Origin: Pteria penguin
Taxonomy: Eukaryota > Mollusca > Bivalvia > Pterioida > Pteriidae
Assembly: GCA_035048485.1 (NCBI GenBank)
Contig: CM068587.1
Location: 31,853,001 to 31,917,000 of the forward strand
Reading direction: 5' to 3'
DNA: 64,000 nt
The position numbers were made by a program, and so were the translations under genes. The notes below the pieces were generated by a model that ran no database searches, was not told the DNA's origin, and saw only the letters and a program-made list of their open reading frames with translations. This document shows, in pieces, positions 55,029-64,000 of the stretch (its first letter is position 1; the number at the start of each line of letters is the position of its first letter).

Positions 55029-55284
55029 AGTAATCGTGACTGAGAGGTCCCGGGTTCGACTCCCGCCCTGGGCACACCGGTGTTCTGTCTTACGGATGAG
55101 ACAGTAAAAACTGAGGTCCCGTGTCACGGTAGGCGTGGTACGTAAAAGATCCCTTACTGCTTCTGGTGGGTCCGTTGCATAGGTCTAAATTTGTATGCAA
55201 TGCATCCGGCAGATGCCGTCACCATATACGTGAAATAATCGTGGATTGACATAAAACAATAATCAATCAATCAATCAATCGCAT
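55029..55284 (+). mobile_element. tRNA-derived SINE (family 1), 5'-truncated
   Basis: Starts within the tRNA head (GTCCCGGGTTCGACTCCCGC, box B) and continues through AAAACTGAGGTCCCGTGTCA, AAAGATCCCTTACTGCTTCT and GATGCCGTCACCATATACGT to an (ATCA)n tail. Box A is missing. Confidence 0.88.
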
Positions 55285-55289
55285 GGAGT

Positions 55290-56010
55290 TTAAGATGTTG
55301 AAATTACTGTCTATTTCATACAACGGTTGCTGTTGTTTAAATCTGCTTCATACTTCACTATATTGTTACCAATGGCCCATTGGTGTACTGTGTTCTAGAC
55401 CCAGGGTTATACCTTTAAGGTCAAGGTCACCGTGAACGTATTATTAAAATCAGCTTTCAGTCCATAAAACCATAGTTGTAAGGTGGATCTGCTTCATAAT
55501 CACACAATAGTTGCCCATGGCACAAAAGTAGTGCTATTACTTTGGGCCGACGTCATACTCCCATTTTCAAGGTTTCAGTTATGTTATGACGTCTCTCCAT
55601 GACGAATAGATACATGAAGCTGTTATATTGATTTGACATCTGGATGCCAAAATATGCTACCAAAATATTGTATTGTTTATTTTATATGCGCGAATTTTTA
55701 TAGATTTTTTGCCGTATCCTAGTTTCCAGGTAGGAAAAGTGAAGTGACGTCAGCCAAAATTCACTACTGACTATAATTCGATTGCATATAATACACGACT
55801 TTATTTCAACATCTAATACACAACTTTATTTCAACATCTAATATACGACTTTATTTCAACAATTAACTGATTTGAGCGCAACTGATGCTGAAATACATTA
55901 TACAATACATTTCATGTAACGAAAACTCCAAATATTAATCATTTACGATTATGCACTCTTTAAAACTGACCCACAATGTCAAAGGTATCCATATCAAGTA
56001 TTAATTTATC
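55290..56010. other. No gene; short direct repeats
   Basis: 55795-55865 has three copies of AATA(C/T)ACGACTTTATTTCAACA-like units (about 28 bp). 55400-55500 resembles dispersed GGTCAAGGTCACCGTGAACG repeats. Nothing coding. Confidence 0.45.
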
Positions 56011-56019
56011 TATTCATTG

Positions 56020-56255
56020 GCCGAATTAGAGGGGCTTTGCAGGGTTTGCTATCCATCATAATCATTGGGCGAAAACATTTCCAAAAAAAAAAAAAAACAA
56101 AAAAAAAATAAAAAAAACAAAGATCATTTTCGACGATTTTTAAAGGACCTAAAAGGTGCATTCCCCCTTTCCGGATCGAATAGTGTAAAATCTTAGTCAT
56201 GGGAGGCTGCAATCCGCCTTGCAAAAATTTCTAGATCCGCCTATGCTACTTATTT
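56020..56255. mobile_element. hAT-like MITE of the AGTGGCGGATC family (copy 3)
   Basis: GCCGAATTAGAGGGGCTTTG at one end and AAATTTCTAGATCCGCCTAT at the other, with A-runs inside. More diverged than 9728 and 17954. Confidence 0.4.
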
Positions 56256-57730
56256 ATTTATTTATTTATTTTTTTATGGTATTTATTTCTATATACGGAG
56301 ATTTTATCGATATCTAGGAATCGGTAAAAATCTACAATAGACAGGCGACAAGTCTTGTGCCGGAAGGGCATTGGCCCGAACATTGGTAGCGTTTAACTAT
56401 GTAATAGTTAATTATTCGCAATCGTCCGCATGGGCGTGATCTGTACGGGGCTTGAACCGACTGTCAACATGTGTCTGTGTCCAGGTCTGGTCAAAATACC
56501 ACATCGATCGTATATTCTTTGAAAATCTATTATTAAAAATACATGTATATTTATTCTAATTGTGTAAGAATATGTTTTCTTAAGAAAACCTGATTAAAGC
56601 TCTGTTTGTTGAAACTTTCGAACAATCACGATTAGTAAAATCACATCGCTCTATATTCCATGTCGGAGCCAATCCGATATCCGTCTGATGTCAAAATGCC
56701 TGCCTAAATCCATCTGCTCACTTGATGAATATCAACCGTGCGATGGTCGATGGGTTGACCTTCTGATGTCGGAGGTATCGACAGTCCACCGTTGGCTTTT
56801 GCCTGATGTCTTAGTAATTTGAGATTGAAACGATGGGTCTCTTGTGTACAACGCATTGGAAGAAAATAACTCCGGTTTTGTTTGTTTAGTTCTTTCTTCT
56901 TTACTTTCACGTCAAGAAAATATCACTTATATGGTGACAGTACCTGTCTGATGTTTTGCAAAGGAATCTTTTGCGTAACACGCACGGTCTCCTTTTAACT
57001 GTCCCATAAGTAAAACAGGATACTGATCAGCCATTTTTATGACTCGAATACAATACCCTTTCGATATATGACTTTACCGTCTGATACACGCCGGATTTAC
57101 CACTTTATTAGCTCTCTAACTCAGCTCACAATAAATAAGCCTGTCGTCATGCCACTTAGGTTGCTTTCGTCATTGCAACGTAAAAAGAAAACCATTCCGT
57201 CGCACGAAACGGAACGAGAAATTTTTAATTGTAATATTTCAGACGCCATAAACGGATACGGCATTCGTTGATTGTTGTCAGACTTCAGATGACATCATTA
57301 TTATGAAAAATTATGTTTAGTGGAACAGTGAATTCGAATTATACTCACCGTGGATCGAGCGTGACGTTAAATTGCGCAGCCGTAATGCGCATACGTTTTA
57401 GACCTGGCCTACTAGAAATGTTTCTGATAATGATAATTTCGAATTCGAAAAGTATGGTTTGTTTTTCAGTTTTGATGAAAGATCCTTGTGTAGCGTCGAA
57501 AAATCAAACGACTTGATGAATTTCATATGTTCCAACAATCGTTTACAATTTTTTATGATCTACGTGACCATATTTGATTTCTGATAACATTTTTCAAGCA
57601 TGTGATTTAAGTCAAAGGCCCAAAATAAATTTTGAAGATAACTAATTACTCGTCATTTCCATTCCCTCTATGAAAATTAAAATCCTATTCAAAATACATC
57701 TTGCTACGTTTTATAAAAAAAAAATACGAA
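56256..57730. other. No supported gene
   Basis: Frames of 60-70 codons (56704-56910 minus, 57068-57271 and 57313-57516 plus) lack motifs and splice support. Confidence 0.4.
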
Positions 57731-57734
57731 GATA

Positions 57735-57890
57735 TTGTCCCTGCGGTTTAGAAACTTGCCAAGAAGCTGCTCACACAAGGATATTAGGGAACGTCTGAAA
57801 TTGTTACTGGGGAACTTCTTTGTTTTATATAGGGATCTCATGCAATTTGAGGTACATGTAATTCTTTCTAGAATGTGAGCCGAAATTTTG
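57735..57890. repeat. Third partial copy of the downstream block
   Basis: Shares TTGCCAAGAAGCT, GTCTGAAAT, the ATATAGGGA(T/C)CTCATGCA segment and the following Gly-Thr-Ser-coding minus-strand pattern with 45030-45150 and 62090-62200. It lies just upstream of copy 2, which fits either a dispersed repeat or the far edge of a duplicated unit. Confidence 0.5.
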
Positions 57891-58362
57891 GGACATGACA
57901 TGGGGATGAATGTCTTTACGTTTTTGAGAATTCCGAATTCTACACATGTACACATACACATTTACATATATTTAGTACATACATACTCATATACATCTGT
58001 GTATATATAAATAGAAATATAAATCATATGTTTACATAACCAAAGGAAGTAATAGCACGGATACATCTCCCGATCATTTTATATTTTAGTTTATTGAACA
58101 AAATTACCAGTAAACAAAAATCATTTAACAAAGAACAATTAACTGAATACTGAACAATTAACTGAAAACTGAGTTAATTGTTTTTGTTTTATGTCACTTC
58201 CCTTTGGATGACTATTAAGATGTTTGAAAATCATTTATGTCGCAAACACACCTTCAGATACATTTACATACACGCAAAATTAATACAATCCAAAGTGTCT
58301 AAATATATATTAAGAAACGTATCATCACTATATGTTAGTTTAAAATGTCTGAAATAACCAGC

Positions 58363-58365
<3 letters not shown>

Positions 58366-58426
<61 letters not shown>
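58366..58426. repeat. (TA)n microsatellite
   Basis: Directly upstream of the conserved 5' region of copy 2. Confidence 0.97.
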
Positions 58427-58430
<4 letters not shown>

Positions 58431-58437
58431 AGATGTG

Positions 58438-58700
58438 AAAGATTTTCTAGGAAAATTTGAAAGCTGTCAGGGAATCCAATTATTTGGCAGAGGATAGAAA
58501 AACCCACATCTGTGAATGTGTATCTACTTCCACACTGACCACAATTTACGTGGGTTAGGAAATTGCATTTCGTTCCTAATAGTAGAATTTGAGAAACTGG
58601 AATTTTTGAGTGTAAATAATAAATAGCCTGCTGTCAGAAGTGACTTCAAACTGCAACTTCTATTTACAGTACGAAAGAAGATTAAATTATAAGATAGACA
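58438..58700 (+). promoter_or_regulatory. Candidate promoter and 5' UTR of copy 2
   Basis: Homologous to the copy 1 upstream block, sharing the GTGTATCTACTTCCAC segment and the region just before exon 1. It lacks the TATAAA of copy 1 and is bounded upstream by a (TA)n tract ending at 58426. Transcription control may therefore differ between the two genes. Confidence 0.45.
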
Positions 58701-58710
58701 ATGAACTGTT
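58701..58710 (+). CDS. Micro-exon 1 of copy 2 (10 coding nt)
   Basis: ATG AAC TGT T is followed by GTAAGTCATG. The last T joins AC at the start of exon 2 to make Tyr-4 (Met-Asn-Cys-Tyr-Trp). It occurs once here, unlike the duplicated arrangement in copy 1. The upstream sequence is conserved with copy 1, including a shared TTTACAGTAC block. Confidence 0.78.
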
Positions 58711-60498
58711 GTAAGTCATGGATATTGTTATATTGTTACTCTGTATATTATTGATCTTTTATATCAAAGATTCTATGTCATACTACATCCAAACCTTGCT
58801 TGTAGGCATATTAACACAAACATTAATATTTCATAAAATGCTGTCGGTTGATGTCCTTTAAATTTCTGGTAATACTAGAATAATATTGCAAACATAATTC
58901 ATTTATTCCTATTTTTATGTAAAACACCTATTATAGATAAATTTCAGATAAATGTCTGATAAGAAATATAATTTTCATGTTCCATGCACAATAAATAGTT
59001 TATGTATGTATATATATATATTTACAGACTGGTCAATTCTTGTTTTTGTCTTTGGAATTTTGGAAACACTGGCCTTTCCACTTGATCTCCGAGGAAATCC
59101 ATGTGCAGCAAACTCATCATTCGTTGTGAATATCAACATATCTCCTATACAACTCATTCAACACCTAGCAGACAATATTGATGAAACTCTATTCAAAGTG
59201 AGAAGCGCATTGTCCAGATATGTAAGTAATATCATAAACTGACACAAACCGTTCTTATCTATTTACTATTTTTGGAAATTATAGCTAATCACCACTGAAT
59301 TTGATTTTGCGGTCTATTTTTTCTTTGTAACTCAGTGTAACTCATTAAACAAAAGAGTTTGTTGTCTAATGCTGTGGATGGGTCTGCGTAGGTGTATGTG
59401 TGAATGTGCGCTGAATCATGATTTCCGCAAAATACCCAAAGCAAATTATTTTCCTGATTACACCGTCATTCAAAAACATCATACTCATTTCTTTCAAACT
59501 AAAGTCATATCATTTGTCATAATATTTTCAACATCAGGAAACAGAAATATTCACTTCACAAAGCTTAATTAGTCTTCTGAAAAATCAACAAATAGATGGA
59601 CTACGAATATTATCCCATGATGCCACAGATGACGATTTGACTTCCAGAAATGTAAGTATTTTATTAAGACGTGAGAAATTCATGAGAATTCTTTCAAGCA
59701 GAAATATATATTTATTTGACATTACTTTTCGGGGTTTGATGAATCTCCATCATAGTACGTTGTAGGGCCTATCACATTCAGAACACAGAGTTCAATATGG
59801 TCAAGAAATAATCATGACTGATGATATCTTTATTGAAATCATTTATACAGAAAACTTTCAATGTTACTTCCGTTGCACTATTTCTTAGATTCGGATTTTC
59901 CTTACTTTGACCGTATTTTGTGTAATAAGTCGATATGAAAAGTTTCAGTGAATAAATGTTTAAAATACATAAAATTTGTTTAAACAATGATACGTACAAT
60001 TGGTATATAATTGAATTATCATATCTAAAATTGTGTTCAAAATATTTTACATTAAAATATTCATTTCGAGAAATAGATATTTTACGTATAAATAATATAA
60101 TGTAAATAGCTATTACAATTTCGTATGTTTGTTATTCTTCTCAGATATTGGCTATGCTACTTCAGGATTATAAACAGATTTCTGTCATGTCTGTGTTTTG
60201 GGATCGAATGCTTCAGGACGAATTACAATCCAATAATCGAGAAATGGAGAATGATTTATCAAGTGTCGTTGAGAGCTTCTATGATATTTTGTGTAATATG
60301 TATACCGGAATTTATCAAACATATAATAGTAGAATAAACCATCATGTGCAGAGGAATGTAATGCCAATCCAGTATAGAAATATATCCAGACAATTTGTAC
60401 TTCGTCAGAGAGATTACATTATTGCATGGAAATCTCTTCCAATACTATCGTCCTTGTCTGAGAAATATGCACAGCTCCTTGGTCAACTCAATGCTTGA
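58701..60498 (+). CDS. Secreted helical-cytokine-like protein, copy 2 (four exons, 223 aa)
   Basis: Coding exons are 58701-58710, 59028-59221, 59538-59651 and 60145-60498 (stop TGA). Lengths of 10, 194, 114 and 354 nt are identical to copy 1, with the same phases (1, 0, 0) and GTAAGT donors. The 223-residue product differs from copy 1 at 27 positions by my count: 12 in exons 1-2, 5 in exon 3 and 10 in exon 4. No frameshift or stop separates the two, so both appear functional. The signal peptide (VFVFGILETLA), cysteines C29 and C156, and sequons N32 and N185 are kept; the N106 sequon is lost because S108 is Leu here. Introns are short (317, 316 and 493 nt) and free of the insertions seen in copy 1, so this locus is probably closer to the ancestral arrangement. 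Role inferred as for copy 1: an extracellular signalling ligand of helical-cytokine type. An unrelated secreted helical protein is the main alternative. Confidence 0.8.
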
Positions 60499-60985
60499 GT
60501 ACATATCAATAAGTGAAGAAACCTCACTTTGCATTAAAAGTTTGCATAAAGATTCATTGATCGATGGACTTATCTAATATTTATTTGTTTGTTTTTCATT
60601 TATAGGTTTATGTATTTATTTATTTATTTATTTAGTAGTGTACAATTTCTTGTAATGAAATTAGTAATCCTTGAATCTTTGTTTCAATTACCTTTTGCAT
60701 GATTCACACGTTGCGATTAGTTTCCATACAAGATAGAATTTAATATAAAATAATTAATCTAGTATGACAATAATGTTTTAACTGCAGTATAGCTACTCAT
60801 AGAATATTTCTTTATATGTTTAAGGGAATACACTAAGATTTTAAGATCTAAAAATAATTTCGAAAACGAGTTTGTTTTACTTTTTTTTTTTTTAAATCTC
60901 TATGTAGTTATTGAAAGATACATTTGATAATTCATTTTTGCATATGTGCAAATTTGTTAACGGTTTCTTTTTAAATAAAGTTTTA
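60499..60985 (+). promoter_or_regulatory. 3' region of copy 2: AU-rich element and two polyadenylation signals
   Basis: A weak ATTAAA lies at 60533-60538 and a canonical AATAAA at 60974-60979. Between them, 60614-60634 consists of five overlapping ATTTA pentamers, including UUAUUUAUU-type nonamers. This is the class of AU-rich element known to destabilise cytokine and early-response mRNAs. It is part of the transcript only if the distal signal is used. Confidence 0.5.
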
Positions 60986-61289
60986 AGTATATTTTCCCCC
61001 ATTTCTTTCTTTTCATTTCTTTGTAGTGTTGTTTATAAAAGTATGTGGTGTCAGTCTATTGAATTAAACATTTTATACTAAATATATTTCTGTTTTGACG
61101 TATGGAATGAAAGGAAAATACGAATTTCTCATGAAAGGGTAATAAACTAAACGATTTAACTAGAAGTAGATGTAAAGGTGATGGATAAATCCAAACCATA
61201 AGTGCGATAATCATGAAACCAGAGGACATACAAAATCAGTGAAAATGAAAACCAAGTAGAAAATAACGAAAAATGTCTACTTGAAGAGC

Positions 61290-61385
61290 ATATGTGAACC
61301 CCTTGGATGGAGTGAGATAAGTGGCCCGGGGAGAGTGAGAATCTCCTGTTTGCTAGCAACACCCGTCACACATTCCCAGTAGAAA
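61290..61385. repeat. Interspersed repeat B fragment
   Basis: GTGAACCCCTTGGATGGAGTGAGATAAGTGG, CCCGGGGAGAGTGAGAATCTC and CTGTTTGCTAGCAACACCCG match the core of repeat B with substitutions. Confidence 0.55.
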
Positions 61386-61609
61386 GAGTCAAATTGTATA
61401 AATTCCATATATATTTATATATGGAGAGGTCAAAATAGGTAACCTTCTAGTATAGAAGGTGTCAAATCTGTGATCGGTCTCAGTCCAGAATATCATTTAA
61501 GAGTCTGGATAATGAGATATCATATTGAGTAATAAGAGTCTCGTAACAACCATAGAACGTCCTCAGTGAAGTTGTTAGTCTAGCACATATATAACCCTGG
61601 TTGAGTAGC

Positions 61610-62310
61610 TAATCTGAAACAACACAAAATTGACAATACTGAAATTTCAGAATTCTTCATATGTCCAGAAAATACGCCCTTATATCTTTGAAAGTATCGA
61701 ATTCCTGGAATATATGATAACATGTCTTTGTAATATTGATATTTTAAGTTAAATTTTATGTTTTCTGTTCTGTTGCTCTTGGATATATTAATATTTTACT
61801 ATAAAGACTTATCTAATTTTTTTTTAATATCTGAGATTGTTGAATCGTTAAATCAAATCCCTCGAGTCACGTGCGGTAACATCTATCACAACATCAGGAT
61901 GACAATACCCTAGTAATTTCGGGAAAAAAAACTTCATATGACCAAATCGACATACTTGTTAGTTCTATTGTCATACTATTTAATGGAACAGCAATCTGTC
62001 CTTGACACTGATTTTTGACAAGGAATGGATAAGGCTATTATAAACAAAGTAATCTCGAAGAGCTTTAGTATTAATAGCATCAACTATTCTTGCCACGAAG
62101 GTGTGCATAAAGGGATATGTCACGTAATGTCTGAAATAGTCTCCGAAGAAACTATTCAGTCGATATAGAGACTTCCTGCACTTTGAGGTCCCTTTTTCCA
62201 AAATGTCTATAAATGTTTGGGATACAATCATATAAATTTACTGTCGTACACTTTTGACAATACCAGATTTGTAAATTTTCATATACCGGATTTGACAGTT
62301 TGAGGTCCCT
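61610..62310. repeat. Paralogous downstream block, second copy
   Basis: Counterpart of 44330-45270, lying about 1.1 kb after the copy 2 stop, as in copy 1 (about 1.4 kb). A minus-strand frame of 83 codons is open here (61980-62231), but its counterpart at 45 kb contains stops and shifts. I therefore do not call it a gene. Confidence 0.6.
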
Positions 62311-62530
62311 CTTTTCTTTAGATGTGTGGAATATGAACTTACAACCTATAATCTTATCGTCTTTACCCTTTTGACAATACCTGACATCTCAATTTTCAAA
62401 TCTGGTTCGTATTCGTCTTAATGTGGAACCATGCACGATATTGCTCGCTTATTTTAGAACTTTGAGATTGGATCGACCCTATGTTACCCCATGTTACCTA
62501 ATACAACTAGACTGACGTAATCGCTGGTCC

Positions 62531-62963
62531 TTGTGTCCTTGTTTATGTACGCGCATTCGGTCTATTAATCTATTCGATGGCAATAACTTTCTACAAAAAT
62601 GCGGAACAGCTATGGGAACAAAATTTGCCCCTACATACGCGACATTGGTTATAGGATTCCTAGAGGAAAAACTCCACACGCGCGTTAATGAGGAATTCAA
62701 AGAGGAATTTAAAGAATATATTATCAATTCATGGAAACGATTCTTAGATGATTGTTTTATTATATGGACTCATTCATAAACAACATATAAACGAACCCGC
62801 CTATAAACAAATTCCGCTCAGTGGGCATTTGGATACATGCGCGGGCGGATCTTTTAAATTTTTTCCGTTCTATAAGATGAGGGTCAATGACAAAAATCTA
62901 AGAGAAATAAAGGAAAATAACTTTATTGCCAGATTTAAACCTATATTGAATGGACACCAATGA
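62531..62963 (+). pseudogene. PLE with internal deletion (RT core joined to GIY-YIG C-terminus)
   Basis: First frame (62531-62779): NFLQKCGTAMGTKFAPTYAT, then WKRFLDDCFIIWTHS, the RT core with intact YxDD-equivalent (FLDD) of a PLE lineage different from the one at 52 kb. In a shifted frame (62780-62963): PLSGHLDTCAGGSFKFFPFY, LREIKENNFIARFKPILNG, like the C-terminal end of a PLE GIY-YIG endonuclease, then a stop. The RT thumb, linker and most of the endonuclease are missing, so this is a deletion derivative. Confidence 0.75.
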
Positions 62964-63205
62964 TGATCATTACTATTGATCAATCTGTTTTATTGTTGTT
63001 TATATTTTAATTTATTTGTTTTGTATATATATTTAACTAAATCAGAGCATGCTTTCTCCCCTCATGTTCTATGACGTCATTGTATTATGTTAAACTCACA
63101 TTATTAACCTATGACGTCATTGCTATCTTAGCAACATTGTTACTTCGCCTGAAGATTGTAAATAGACATGAAAACGTTAGTGAAATACAATTATTATTAT
63201 TAAAT
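62964..63205 (+). mobile_element. 3' UTR of the deleted PLE
   Basis: Contains TATGACGTCATTG twice (63070, 63110), then GCCTGAAGATTGTAAATAGACATGAAAACG (about 63149-63178) and (ATT)n. CTGAAGA...GAAA resembles a hammerhead core, but the intervening stem is poor. Confidence 0.55.
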
Positions 63206-63237
63206 AGTGCAAATTCGAGGTATATATACATATATAT

Positions 63238-63945
<708 letters not shown>

Positions 63946-64000
63946 GAGGGTCGTGGGTCGTCAAGTGCACACTTACATAGAACTATATAATAATGTATTG

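Noticed and set aside
56440..56470. tRNA-like CTTGAACCGACTG on the minus strand
   Set aside because: Too short, no box A partner.
61980..62231. 83-codon minus-strand frame, Ser/Phe-rich
   Set aside because: The homologous segment at 45 kb is interrupted by stops and shifts, so coding is not supported.

Overview
This window is AT-rich nuclear DNA from a eukaryote, most likely a mollusc and probably a bivalve. I infer this from the lack of dense coding, GT-AG introns with phase-consistent exons, tRNA-headed SINEs with (ATCA)n-type tails, Penelope-like retroelement (PLE) fragments, long (TA)n tracts, and several foldback/MITE-like families. No bacterial operons, rRNA genes or CRISPR arrays are present. 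Most ORFs longer than 60 codons are translations of microsatellites or repeats.

The main content is a pair of paralogous four-exon genes on the plus strand, at 39953-42894 and 58701-60498. Each encodes a predicted 223-residue secreted protein. In both, a 10-nt first coding exon (three codons plus one base) is followed by a phase-1 intron and then two phase-0 introns, with exon lengths of 10, 194, 114 and 354 nt in each copy. The product has a short signal peptide and an arrangement compatible with a four-helix bundle. Together with the intron phases this suggests a long-chain class-I helical cytokine (IL-6/CNTF/cardiotrophin-like). That family assignment is an inference; the exon structure is read directly from the sequence. 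Copy 2 has an AUUUA-repeat 3' region of the kind found in unstable cytokine mRNAs. Copy 1 carries a 43-bp tandem duplication of its micro-exon, plus SINE and PLE insertions in its introns. The paralogy extends upstream (from about 39705 and 58440) and downstream (to about 45270 and 62300), so a block of several kb was duplicated.

Layout. 1-2.3 kb: an old tandem duplication interrupted by (TA)n. 3-10 kb: repeat-dense, with foldback and palindromic elements and simple-repeat-bearing interspersed repeats. 10-13.8 kb: little recognisable. 13.8-15.4 kb: a PLE tail and a minus-strand LINE endonuclease fragment. 16.5-23.1 kb: a 159-bp tandem pair, then a 1.35-kb unit present three times, the third carrying a SINE with target-site duplication. 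25.2-26.1 kb and 34.7-35.6 kb: two almost identical 910-bp copies. 27.6-31.9 kb: short tandem repeats and a second SINE family. 33-34.7 kb: a tetranucleotide-rich triplicated segment. 35.7-36.2 kb and 63.2-63.5 kb: foldback elements containing tRNA-like promoter sequence. 37.8-39 kb: PLE pieces. 39.7-45.3 kb: cytokine-like gene copy 1 and flank. 47.8-48.5 kb: a 48-bp minisatellite next to a minus-strand PLE tail. 49.5-49.8 kb: a hairpin element. About 51.7 kb: a possible small membrane-protein ORF. 52-54.2 kb: a decayed PLE. 58.4-62.3 kb: cytokine-like gene copy 2 and flank. 62.5-63.2 kb: an internally deleted PLE of another lineage.

Within the window only the two cytokine-like genes look like intact multi-exon host genes. 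All coordinates of diffuse repeats are approximate.
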